DNA from: Auanema rhodensis
Taxonomy: Eukaryota > Nematoda > Chromadorea > Rhabditida > Rhabditidae
Assembly: GCA_964057225.1 (NCBI GenBank)
Contig: OZ059897.1
Span: forward strand, 9,796,001 to 9,860,000
DNA: 64,000 nucleotides
Direction of reading: 5' to 3'
Of this stretch, positions 23,901 to 35,900 are shown in pieces (the first letter of the stretch is position 1; each line of letters opens with the position of its first letter). A program made the translations under genes and the position numbers. The notes beneath the pieces were generated by a model. The model was not told the DNA's origin. It worked only from the letters and a program-made list of their open reading frames with translations, and did no database searches.

Positions 23901-26314
23901 TCAGAAGGAAAGTATGAAAGAAGTAGAATTACAACTTTTAACCGCTGTATATGATTTATCAAGTAAGAATTATGGATTTTGTTCTGCTTATTTTATTTCA
24001 TTTTTAGCTGCTTGTGGTCAGATTTATCTTGGTCGGGATAGAGCTTTCCGAAACTATTTTTTGATAGAGTCTATTCCTGCTGTTTTAGTTGAAAGCCCAA
24101 CTGAACGCGATCAAATAGGATGTTGCGGAGAACCTACACCTTTACAAGAATCTGTAAGAAACAACTATCCTTATTTTGCAAACAGGGTTTACTTTAGAAT
24201 GGATTTAAATCTGACACGGAAGCGAGAGAAATGGTGCTGGGTTGTACTGGTGAATCTCATTCTTGCCCTGTACATGATAATGAAAATAAAAAAGTATCCA
24301 GGTGGCATTATATTCAGGATGTTGAATCTTTAGATCAGGTATGTTAGACCTTGCTCATCAAAATATTTTATTCTATTCTAGATTATCAGCGCTTGTAATC
24401 CTCGTGGTCACCGAGAATCTGAGCTAGTTGAAGAGCTCAACTACTATAAAAGAAGAATTGTTGAAGTTATAAATAAAATGGTGAGGGCTTCACCAAGTTT
24501 TACGAATTTTTATAGTTTGTTTTCAGAAAACGAAAAAAAATAATAACCAATTTTCCCTTTCTGTTCTATGCCAAGCAGAAGATCCTAATCTTCAAGCAAA
24601 TTCTATTAATTTTGAGACTGAAATGAGAGAGTTATTATTAGATTTAGAAGAAAAGGTTATTTTCATGCGTATTTTCTTTTTAATTTTTTCTTTATTAAGA
24701 TGGAGCAAGGTTTAGTTGGCCATTTGCCAAGTGGTATTGATAGAGAGGAGTGGAGACAACAACTCTTGGATACCGGCGACATTTTGTGTACAGTATCTGA
24801 CGATATGTATCTTCGTGATGAATTAGTTTTCTCAGCTGAATGTGATAAAATAAATCCATCAAACGTTAAAAAGTGTGTTTTATACATACTTTGTGTACTT
24901 AACGTTTTGTTTACAGGCTTGGTATAGCTTTTCTACAGCTTGTTCAGGGCATAGGATTGAAATATTTCCGCAATCCATTCACTCATCCTTCTCAAACAGA
25001 GCGTAAGTTTATCAAATTTAAGCATCGCTAATTGTTCAACATTTAGCTGGAACGGTTAACGCTACTAAATGTTTCTTAAGTTGGCAAAAGGGTTTAATGA
25101 ACTGCGAATCTGCATCTGCTTTATCTCTGTTTTTATCTACATTAGAACCTTCTATCCTTTGGGACAAAAGTCGACTCCAAGTAAGAAAACACGATGGGTT
25201 GTCTTTGTAAAATAATCTCTTTCAGGGGAAATGCACCACATGCCGACGTAAGGCTGCAGCCGAAGAGTTGGTGTTATGTGTTGATTGTAATAAATGTTTC
25301 CATCCTACATGTGTCAGGCTTGCCCAGAATAACATTCCTAAAACATGGGCATGCTTCGATTGTGAATCATTCAGGAAAAAAAAGGCAGCTGTTGAGAAGC
25401 GCAAAGCAACTAGAGGTATTTTTTCTATATAAAGGACCAAGATTAATAATTGTTTTAAGAAGCTGCTATTCTCGCTGCTAGTGAAAGAGATATGAATGAT
25501 GATAGTATATATGAGAATTGGGAAAATGAGTAAGTTTTCAAGTTATTCTTCTGTAATAAGCATATTGGTTTAGTGGAGAGCAGGGTGATATCACCAGGAC
25601 TAGTAGTGGAAGAACTGTTAAACGGGTCACTTATAAAACAAGTTATATTTCTCACAATACTCCACCTCTCAAATCATCTCGCCGACAATCAGCTAAATCG
25701 AATATATACGATAGTGTGGATGAAGATGAGGAAGATGATGCTACAATCGTTCGTAACAATAAGAGGAAACGAGGTTTGAAGCTAACCAAATTCGTTTCAA
25801 ACGTTATGTATTGTAGAAGAGCTCTCCAGAGAATCTGCTCTCCGAACAGCATCCACAGGCCTACGGGAACAAGATTCGAATTCTAAAGAAAAAATGATTC
25901 GCCTTGAACAGAGTATAAGGGCAGCTATGAAGCAGGACTTTGCATGGCCATTTTTAGAACCTGTTAATGCAAAAGAGGTACTGTTTCCTGCATATATCTA
26001 ACTAAAACGTTTTTTTCAATTCAAGGTACCGGACTATTATGATATTATTCAAAATCCTATTGATCTTCGAACTATGATGAATAAAATAAAAAATCATAAT
26101 TACGATGCTCCAGAAGATGTACGGTCTGACATGGCACTTCTTGTTAGCAATTGTAAATTGTATAATGAAGAAGGCAGTGAGATATTTGAGGTATCGTTTA
26201 CAGACTCCATTTGTTTAGTTTGAAATCAATTTACAGTGCGCTGTTCAAATGGAGATATTTTTCGATGATAACATGAAAGAAGTTTTTGATAATAAGAGAA
26301 TACGACGGCGATAA
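20930..26314 (+). CDS. BAZ1A: ACF1/BAZ1A-type chromatin remodelling subunit (WAC-DDT-WHIM-PHD-bromodomain)
   Basis: Large non-catalytic subunit that partners ISWI ATPases in ACF/CHRAC complexes to space nucleosomes. Thirty-three exons join in phase throughout and give 1316 residues (human BAZ1A: 1556). In order: the N-terminal WAC domain (MPLLHKKQFEKNDIPTG..., NEIFTNYDDFFERVIALNS, KDRYFIGEKC); a basic, coiled-coil middle; the DDT domain (SLELPTFMNDEDFAEYLAIL, then FFNGFLELL); WHIM motifs including LTPAERLALMQTLIYQLL and DRAFRNYFLIESIPAVLV; a C4HC3 PHD finger (CTTC, CVDC, CFHPTC, WACFDC); and a bromodomain with WPFLEPVNAKEVPDYYDII and CKLYNEEGSEIF, where the acetyl-lysine-contacting Asn is replaced by the Tyr-Asn pair as usual. 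N-terminal identity favours BAZ1A over BAZ1B. Introns are mostly 40-60 nt, with TAG acceptors in 18 of 32. Confidence 0.95.
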
Positions 26315-26755
26315 ATGATTGTTTTTTGTTTTCTAAGTGTTAATATTTCATATAATTTCGGACGAAGATGTCATAATGTGTTTTTTCACACATGTTTGCT
26401 GGATTTGCTATTAATTACTATTAGTTTTACGGTTCTGGCATTGATTCTCATATTAATCATTCGACTTTCGTGATCTTCATTACTGCAATAGGTTAACAAC
26501 TTTTGCTTGGTGCACAAATTAGATTAAAAACGCTGGTTTCTTAGGTCTCAACCCAATTATTTGTAACCCTATGAAAACATATATCATTATGTTATTAATT
26601 TTTATATTGTGTTATTGTATGCAATTTAAAACTAATTAAAGCATTGATTATAAGCTGTTAACTTATTTTATTTTCGTAGATAACGATTATTACGGCTAGT
26701 ACGCAAATGTTTTTCTTTAACATACAAATACATCTTAGTGTTGTAACAATTAATC
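26315..26755. other. intergenic, AT-rich
   Basis: 441 bp between two same-strand genes. It contains no coding signal, and no clear poly(A) or promoter motif was identified by eye. Confidence 0.4.
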
Positions 26756-29244
26756 ATGGAGTCCTTCCCTTCTACATCGTCTGCCATTGATGAGGGTGAT
26801 TTGGTAAGGTTTTTTTGGTCAAGGTTCTTCAAGATTAAACTATTTGTAGTTGGTACCTTGCCCAATATCTACATCAACTCATGAAAAGAAAGTTCCTAAT
26901 GGGGAAAAGGTTTAATTATGCTTAACAATGATCTTCATTTATAATATAATCTAGGCAAGAAGTATGACACGGTTGCGTAGAATAATTGATGAGATGAATG
27001 AGTTATTTGAAGAAAACTTCGTTCTTACTGTTGTTAACCCTGTATAGTTCTTTTCATATTTTTTTGATCTTTATATCTTTTTAGAATACATCAAAACATG
27101 TGTCTTTTTATGGATCGAGACCTGTTGTCAAAGCACTATACACCTCAGACTTTGTTGAAAAGTTGAAGGAGAATCTCCCAGCAACCGATAAGGTAAGATT
27201 CTGAAGCGTTTTCTTGAATTATTTTTGGTTTTAGGCTTCTATTTATATGCCTTTCACTAATATCCGTAAAGAACCCAACGAGTATATGCAATCAGAAAGT
27301 CAACTATATTCAAAAGTAATAAAGCAGACATTGTTGTCATAACTTTATTTGGTTTTTTAGATACTGCGGCTTCTTGATTTGTACAACTACCCAGCTCGCG
27401 AACATTTCAGTTATAAATCGAAAGGAAGTCGAGTTAGTTTATTTCATTTTTCAAAAGTATAAAACAGTACTTTGTGAAACCCTCTTCATTTATTATTATC
27501 AGCTATGTTATGTTATGATTTTTCGCCAGCACTGCTCTTTTTTTTGGATATTATTCCTATTTCAGGGATGTTCTCCTCGACCAAAACCTGATTATTGGCC
27601 TAAAGATGTAAAATATGGTTCTTTATTATGTGGCAATATTGCTGGTTTAACCGAGCAAAGTAAGTTTTTAATAACAAACTTGTATGATATCATTTCATTC
27701 AGACTCCACTAGAATTTTTGAAAATAGAAAAGCTATGATTCTTTTGGTACTTAATGGTGTAAGACAGCATTATCGTACTTTTTTGAAACTAATGAATGGC
27801 GTGAAACATGCCGAGGAAGAGCCAGTAGATATTGAAGATGTTGCAAACTAGTACGTTATATTTGTATTGAAGTTATTAAAATTTTTCTTAGCGAGGAGTT
27901 GCATGCTGAAAGCTCCGAAAGCAAACCCGATTTAGTCAATATGGCTCATATAGATGACAAACCATCGTCTAGTGCGATGAAGTTAGGCTCTTCAGTCGAA
28001 GGTCGGTTTGACAAATAGTGACACAGGTGAAATTCTCACAAAAAAATTTAGGAGCAAGGGACTTGCCTAAATGTTCACCTTTTAAAAAAGCTAGAATTGT
28101 CAGTCGCCCAATAGGAGTAAATGAGAGTCGCCCGAAAAGGTATTGTTTGACTGATGTCTTTTCCATGTTTCCCCAGTCTAAATGGTGCTGTTCTTTTTCT
28201 GTTGTGACCATATTTACTTAGCGTTGTTTGGCCAAGACGAGCAAGATGTGGGCAAAGACCCACTTGCCAATTTGATCTCATCTTGGGGTAGTTCTGATTT
28301 ATAGTTTTATGCGTTTCTCGGCTTTTTAAACTTATTTATTATTAGTTAAGCAAGTTATTATAGAATAGTTTACCCTATTGGAGCTGTAGGCCGATCCCCA
28401 GCTGTTCGCCAAAAATGGCCAAATTTGTCTTTCGACTCACATTCGCGAAAGTTTGCTCTGATTAGCTTTCGAAGTTACTTTACCTTCTCTTCAGTATTCC
28501 ACGAACCAGGACACGACCCATTATCACACACAAGGATAGAGTATTCACTATTGATCCTAGTGCAAGGTTACCCTCTAAGCTGTTTTTGATTATCAAACAT
28601 TGCTATTTTTAAGAAATCGATGGTCACAATATGATGTTAGACCTATGATGGAAGCAGACTTACACCCCATGGAAGATGATGTGGTCCCAACAACATCATT
28701 TTCAATGATTTCCAATAATGAGGTTTGTTTATGACTCACTACATAATCTGACCCGTTGACCATTTTTAGATAATGGGTGGTTGTACTGTTATCATTGATG
28801 GCCAAGAATATGCAGTTGTTGATGCTGATGAGGCAGTTGAACCAACAGAAGTATATGAAGAAATTAATTTACCCGAAGAAAATGGAAGTTTGATCGAAAC
28901 TAATCGAGACACTCAAATCTTACAAGCGAATAGAGGTTTTAATTATTTTCATCAAGTTAACAGTCAACATGCTTGTTTAAGAAGTCAGTGTTTCACATCA
29001 TTCATCGAAAGATACATTGCCGATAGGAAACGGGAACCTTGTGCTGTCAGACGCCGAGGGTAACCTCGATTTCAGCGGTGACCATTCGCGAAATAATGTA
29101 AGTTTCAAACGGTTCAACACCAAAACGTACAATGATATTCAGTCCAACTCCGACATGTGCAACGTTATAAGAACTGTTGTCATTAACTCGCCTGAAGGTG
29201 GTGAATTTCAAAAATCCGTTGTGAAGATTTCTCGATCAAAGTAG
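26756..29244 (+). CDS. unrecognised 521-residue protein, probably nuclear
   Basis: I do not recognise this protein. Fifteen exons (first 26756-26803, last 28982-29244) join in phase, which supports a real gene. The N-terminal half has a helical stretch (MTRLRRIIDEMNELFEENF), then VSFYGSRPVVKALYTSDFVE, then a well-formed block running SQLYSKILRLLDLYNYPARE, PDYWPKDVKYGSLLCGNIAG, and NRKAMILLVLNGVRQHYRTF. That block has the look of a small conserved domain. The middle is basic (PRTRTRPIITHKDR), and the C-terminal third is acidic then Ser/Asn-rich (CTVIIDGQEYAVVDADEAVE). There is no signal peptide and no TM segment. Intron 28002-28221 is the only long one; an alternative exon inside it (about 28092-28139) breaks phase and was left out. 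Function is unknown; a DNA- or chromatin-linked role is only a guess from composition. Confidence 0.75.
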
Positions 29245-29961
29245 GGATAACATAGCTGATACGCTGTCAAGGTCATACATCTCTAGACAAGTAGTAGTGG
29301 CATTAATATTGTGTTCTCTCTTTTAATCTTTAGTTACATATTCTTATTATTATGTATTTATACTCTAAATATATGTATTATATATATATATATATAAATA
29401 TATTTATATATAAATATATATAATACATATATGTTCTTATTTGAAATTTAGCCTAGAATTGTTAGTGTTCATAATAACATTTTCTTGTCGCATCTTAGTC
29501 ATCATCCATAACATTGTTCTCATGAGGGTCTCAGTAGCAATCGCTTGTTATATTGTGCTTATGTTGTCACATAACTATACAGGAATTTTTTTTTGTTTTT
29601 ATTTTAATTTTTGAAACAGTTCTCGCACTGTATTTATACTTCTACTGAATTTCACGATGATTTTTAATTTACAAATTCCCGTTTCGTCCTATTCTTATCT
29701 AGTCTTCTCATGGAAGATTGTATGAAGCAATTTGCAGGTGCATTCATTTCTTTTCACAGCGGGATACAATCATGAACATGAAAAACAGTGAAAATTCACT
29801 ATCATGAGCATTTAGCCCAATTGATTGACTTGTTTCTCTGTTCTTCTTTTATTCTTGTGCTTTTCCTTGTTTAACAGATTCCATTTTTTTTATTTCCAGA
29901 GCGAAACAAAGCCGGCTTCATCCTTTGGGGTCCGGTCTTACTGTTAGTTATATGATACACA
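29245..29961. other. intergenic with an AT palindrome
   Basis: 717 bp before the Ral GAP beta gene. An inverted repeat of almost pure A/T spans about 29369-29433, with arms ATGTATTATATATA and TATATAATACATAT. No gene was seen. TTCCAG at about 29897-29902 could be a 5' UTR splice acceptor for the next gene. Confidence 0.45.
29369..29433. repeat. AT-rich inverted repeat
   Basis: Near-perfect palindrome of A/T bases with arms of about 14-16 nt around an (AT)n core. It could extrude as a hairpin but has the composition of a simple low-complexity repeat. Confidence 0.6.
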
Positions 29962-32900
29962 ATGTATGAGGAATGGCCCATCCTAGAATTTCCTGACATT
30001 GGTGCTAGTATTTTGGGTCTTTTTACCAAGTGAGCTCAAGCATAGTCGCTAAATAATTGAAATTTTATTTTAGAAACACCAGTGAATCTGTAGCATCTTT
30101 CTTACTTTATGAATTAACAAGGGAAGAAACTGAAGATGTTCCTTCTATACGTCTTAATACAGAGGATCAACTACGTTGGTCCATGCAGGTAATTGAAATT
30201 TATAATTTTTGAATCATATTCATTGCTTAGGTTCTTAATCATGCTCTGACATTTTCGTTTATGTCTAATCGTGAATATAACACCATACGTGGAGCTGTTA
30301 AAATATATCTTCATTGGCTACGAGCTTTAACTGATCTGCCTGATGGAACTATTCCAACTCCATTGTTAGATACTCCTGAAAAATACTTTAGGTTCTTGAT
30401 ATAAATTAAAAAATTGATAAATACTATCAACTTCCAGAACCATCATCGAGGCTTTACGATGTGTTTTCTGTAGGAGGGACGACGTATCTATTGATGAGAG
30501 AAAAGAGGTTTAACACTAAATGCTTAACGAGTATATTTTTTTGTTTTTTAGGGAGAAGTATCTAATGTCCCCCGAGGACTAGCTATTGAAAGACAAGCTA
30601 CAGAAATAGAAATAATTTTAGATACTGTTAAAGCTCTTACTCAATCTGCTAGTAGAAAATATCAAAACGAAGTTTGGGCTCGATCTTTAAGCTTCTTGCT
30701 GAACTCTGCTGATCTGTTGTTATCCGATCCTTTATCATCAGGTATGCTTTTGTCGTAGATATGTGCAGTTATGATTGGTTTAGAAGAGATGGGAATCAGG
30801 GTAGGTTCTCGTGTAGTTGACACATTGTTTGAATTATGGTTCCGAGCAGTATTAAATGAAGAAATTCCATCACCTACCTATTGGAGAACTTTATCTGTAT
30901 TATGTCGGAGATGGCGACATCATGTTAGTGTGCCTGCAATTTAGTTTGAATACGTTTGATTATAGGTAACTGTTATTGAGTCGTGGGCTCGCAAGCTTTT
31001 ATCAATGACAGTATTAGTTTGTCGAAAAATGTATGGAGATGAATACAGTAGAGTTCTTATACGTAAGTATATACATTTGCACTTTTCGGTTTCGCATTTA
31101 TTTATTTTTCAGACGATGATAGTATTATTCCTTTCGGTTTATTGCCGGCTACTGACGAAGGAGAGATTGACTTGTTATATCAAAGCTGGTTTAATCTTTT
31201 GTCGTTGCTCGGTAGTCCTGCTACTATTCTTAAGCACGATCCTTCACAAAATAAACCTATCCGTGAGTTATTTTACACGATCATAAGCTGAAAGAGTTAA
31301 ATTAGTTTTTAAATACTTGCTTTGCCATTTCGAATGCAACCAACCACTCAACCCATTTCTTGGAGCAAAATAGCATACTTATTATTTCACTTTTGTCATA
31401 CACAAATTAGTTTTTATGCTTAGTTACACTTCTTTATGAAAGTTTTGTTTTGATTTTGTAAAAGAGTTAAGAGTTATCTTAGAAAATTATAATTATTTCT
31501 TGTTAAATGAATATGGTTTTTTTTGCAGATGACGGAGAAAAAATAACAGTGGGTGCAAGTGAAGGATATATTGCCGCTCTACCTTTGTGCTTCTTCTTAG
31601 CCACTACTGCAATTCAGAGAATGGTAGATGTATTCTATGGTATATCTCTGTCATCCTCCAATTATGCAAGTTTTTTTTCCAGGTGATAACAGAGTCCCCA
31701 TAGAATTTAAAGAGTCCGACATATTAATAAGAAAGTGGACTCTTTCTTCTGCAGCAGGCAGTGAGGACACAACAAGCTATCGCCACAGGAGCGAAGTATG
31801 TTTTTTTCACCTTTGATTTTTACAATTACTGCTCAGAGGGGAGAAGCTGCCAGTGGAATAACTGACCACACCAAGGATACTCAATGCACGGATTCAACAC
31901 TGACGGGTGAACGTCGTGGATCTTGCTCATCATCTGTTAGTGGCCGTGATGCTCGTTTGTCTTCAGAAATGAGTAGGAAAACGCAAAAAAGACATTCAGG
32001 CATACTATGATGTATTAAACGAGTTTCGTTATATAATTTTTTCAGATCGTAGTGGCAAGAATGAAAGTGCTTCACAAACAGTGCAACCCCATTATAATCG
32101 TGCCGAGCCATCATTGAGCCAACATGCAACTTCATTGCCACCTTTACAGGTATTTCAATAGAAAAAACCCTCTTGAATAGCATATATACAGGTCACTTCG
32201 GGATCTCAAGTGAGTCGGACAGGCGAAAGTGTAAGTACACGTTTTGATGTAAATGGAAAGGCTAGTTTAACGTCATGCGGAAATGCTCGTCCATGTGCTT
32301 CTCACTTTGTTGGACATGCTTTAAATGGTAACCGTAATATCAGCTTACATAACTAATATTTGTATATACAGCAAACCCAGCATACCCCGCATATGTAGGT
32401 GAACGTGGTCCAAAAAGCGAGAGATTACTAAATCTTACTATGAATTGGTTACTTGAAGCTAGTACCGCAGGGCGTCAGGATAAAGAACGAACAAGTGGTG
32501 GAGATGTGACAGACGGTATGTTATAACACTAGTGGACATAACACATCGATGTTATCTTTTTCCTGTTTTGCATTTTGTTTTCCTAATATGATTGGGTTGC
32601 GCTTTTCTAGTCACTTTTCTTTCCAGTGTTTGTTACTTTTTCCTCTGTTCTTTCCTTTTTTGCCCGAAAGCTTTTTATATCAAACAAGTTTTTATCTCTA
32701 CATCAGTACTTTATACTATTCGTTTCGCTGCTACTCCCACTACTCTCTATCATTCTTTCTTTCTCAATTCCTCCTCACCTTCTATCTTGTTCCCGCGTTT
32801 CATCATGGTTGTTTAATGATTTGCATAATCGTCTCACAAGCGAAAATTTAAAACTTTTCGTTTCATATGTTTCCGCTGACGACCTTCCTCTCCCGTTTTC

Positions 32901-35900
32901 GATTTTGGAAGCTCTGCTCATCTTGTTCAATTGAGGTAGAATATCAAGATTGGGTTAGGCGCGACCTTTATGTTGTATGCGCACGTTCCATTGTTTGAAG
33001 TCCTCAATAATTCCTCTTCTTTACTCTATATTGGGACATACCAGCGGGATGTTCTTCACTTCGCCAGGATTCGTTGATTTCACTCTGGAAACATTCTTTC
33101 AATAAGCTCTTTATTTCTTTTTAATATGGTATTATTATGAATAACAGTAACATACAATTCTACCTGCCTTATTGACAGTTATTCAACCTTTATCTATATG
33201 TTTGCTCAGCCTTTCTCTTTACGTGGCAGATTTTCGATCTATCTTTTTCTTTCACTATCTCTATTTCATTAAGTTTAGCCCTCATCTCTCTAACATTTAT
33301 ATCCGACCTCTCTTTTTCCCTTTTCCTGTTCCATCTCTTCCTCTAATTCTCTTCATATATATCTTTCTCTTACTCTCACAATGTATGACAGTAGATCAGC
33401 TTTCTATAGACCGATGTGCCTCATAGACAACAGAATTGGAAACCGCGTATTCATATTCCAAATAAAGCCCTGTCACTGACAGCGGCAACCAGAAACTGAC
33501 ATTCTACTCTTACGGCGACATAAATATATTCTAACTTAACCTGACCAAAACGATCCCAGATTAGAACTACCATGTCCTCGTCGTGTTAGTAATAGATAGT
33601 CATGGTCATTCCTTATATTGATTGACTTGCAACACCTGATTCTCTATGCTCTTCCTCAAATAATGTCAGTAACCAAGATTTCGATTGTCTTCTGTTTGCT
33701 TTTCAACATTTCCACCAGTCGTCTGCCTTTTCTTAGCCTTCGTTATGTAACTAAAGCCATGAATAAGATGAAGTCGTCACTGAGAACCTCTAAATTTTGG
33801 AGCTAAAGGCAATTCTTTGGGTCTTTTTGCAAACTTTTCTGATAACTTCAGATTTTTTTTCGAGAGCTACTAAGTCGTCTCATATTTGTCGCCGCCTGTT
33901 ATTTGTCTATTGTCACTTTAGTCTTCCTTCCTCTTATAGATCCTTTGAGCAATCATTGAGCATTGATTAGTCGAAACTGTAGTGTTCTCTAAATTTCTCA
34001 GCAATAATAAGCATCTCCTTATGCTGCTTGCAACATTTTCATTGTTTTTAATTTAGATAGTGGGAAATTCATCATATATTTCCTTCTTGATTAATTCAGG
34101 TAGTAATGTCCATTAAAGTTTGCATTATTGCTTATATTTCTGACCTTCATGAACTTCAAGAACCTTCTTCCAAGTGTTTAGCAATGGTTTAAATATATCA
34201 TTCCTCATAATCAAATATTTTGATTTCTTTTCATCATACTCAGCGTTTTCCAAAATACAAGTTTTTGATTTACAATTTTCTAAACTTTGTTTCTAGACAT
34301 AAATAATCATGTGTTCCCCACTAGGCATTCACTTCTGTAACCGGTTGCGGCGTGTTTAATCGCCAGCCAGCCCCATCTTTCTCTTGCTACTCGATTTCAT
34401 CCCCACATACATACATATATGGACAACGTTTTCTACTACCTTCCCACCTGTTAGTTTTCCATATATAGCTTCACCGAATTCCTATATTTGCTCTTCATCT
34501 TCTCCCAAATCATGATATGCCACGACAATCGGATTCCTCTATTTCCACTGTGTCATGTGCAGCTATCTTGTCTGCTATAAACCCCATGTTTGGGAAGATA
34601 TGGGGGTTGTCACCTGTTGGCTTAATTCAAAATTCGGATATTTGTAAGTAGCAAATGCGCAACATTCTTTGTATATGCATCTAATTGTTATGTCCTTTTG
34701 ATTGTCATTATTGTATGTGTCTATCTATCTGTCTGCGTCTACAATCGACAGCCCTATATTCCACATTAACGTTTATTAGTTATTCCTTTTAATGCGAGAT
34801 TTTCAGATGTGATTTCGGGATTGTCGCTCCATTCTGTAGACCTAGACGACGTACCCGATGCAATGAATAGCGTAGTAGGAGAACGAACTTATGATCAGAA
34901 GCGTCGAAGTTTTGGTAACATTTTCTAAAAATTTAGAAAACGGAAGAGATTCATTTCAGGAAGTTCCTCGTCTTCCGTAGCCGGAGATGCAGCTTCAACT
35001 TCTGAAGTCATAGCTTCTTCGCCAGATCTGCTAGCAGTGGATGGTTCGCGCTTAATACAAGATAAAATACCTCAAATTTAATAATTCAGGAGTGTCCGCC
35101 GGACGGGCAGCAGCCTTAGCAGCTCTGACAAGAATTGTCTGCTCAAAATCAACTACAGAAAGGCTACCTAATTCACAGCTGGCTGGATACATGTCAACTT
35201 TATACCAAGCTCTAATAGAGGTGTTCTATATTGTGAAATTTCCCTCATTTTGAAAATTTCAGAAGGATCGTATTGTATTGTGTTCCTTATTTTACTATGG
35301 CCATTCCCTGTTTAGACTTGGTCTTCCAGCCATAGAAGCTGTTTTACCTCATTATTTATTTGCCCTTGATATAATTTTAATAGAAAGTTCTAAACTCAGG
35401 TTTGTTTTAAATTTTTATTTTATTTTTATTCATAATGTTTTAAGACTTCACCCTTCTATTCATGAGGTGGAAATGAGAAGATGCTGCTTAAGGGCTCTTT
35501 CTTCTGTTATTTGTTGGCCAACAACCTTTGGCATGAGCAAAATACCGCGTAGGAATCAAACCTCAATATTTGTATAAACTATAAATTCAGAATTATCCGA
35601 CTCCGCCAATTTAAAATCAAGCGCTGCAACTTATTTACATCTACGTTCTCGAATTTACAAAACGTTGGTTTTCAGTCTTAGAAATGAAACAGATCCTCTT
35701 AATCTTCAAATGACGCTAGGTATACTTAAACCGAATTATGTTTATTAAACTTCCTTACCATGCAGCCATGTGCACCGTTTTAATCGAAGAGAGTTGCAAT
35801 TTTGATTTGGGATTAACGGAAGAGCAAACTAGAGAAATGATGCGGATAACTATGTCCAAAAATGGGTCCCAACCTGAAAAAGGTTTTATTTTTTCTTATT

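Noticed and set aside
25194-25481. 95-codon plus-strand frame overlapping the PHD-finger exon
   Set aside because: It is an alternate frame of the ACF1-like gene; the PHD cysteines and phase-correct splicing fix the real frame.
27969-28281. Two minus-strand open frames of about 70-80 codons and a plus-strand one of 67
   Set aside because: They overlap an intron and an exon of the orphan plus-strand gene whose phase is consistent without them.
32549-33430. Several long plus-strand frames rich in Phe, Leu and Ser
   Set aside because: They lie inside the 2-kb RALGAPB intron, in pyrimidine-rich sequence that gives such frames by chance. There are no splice partners or motifs.
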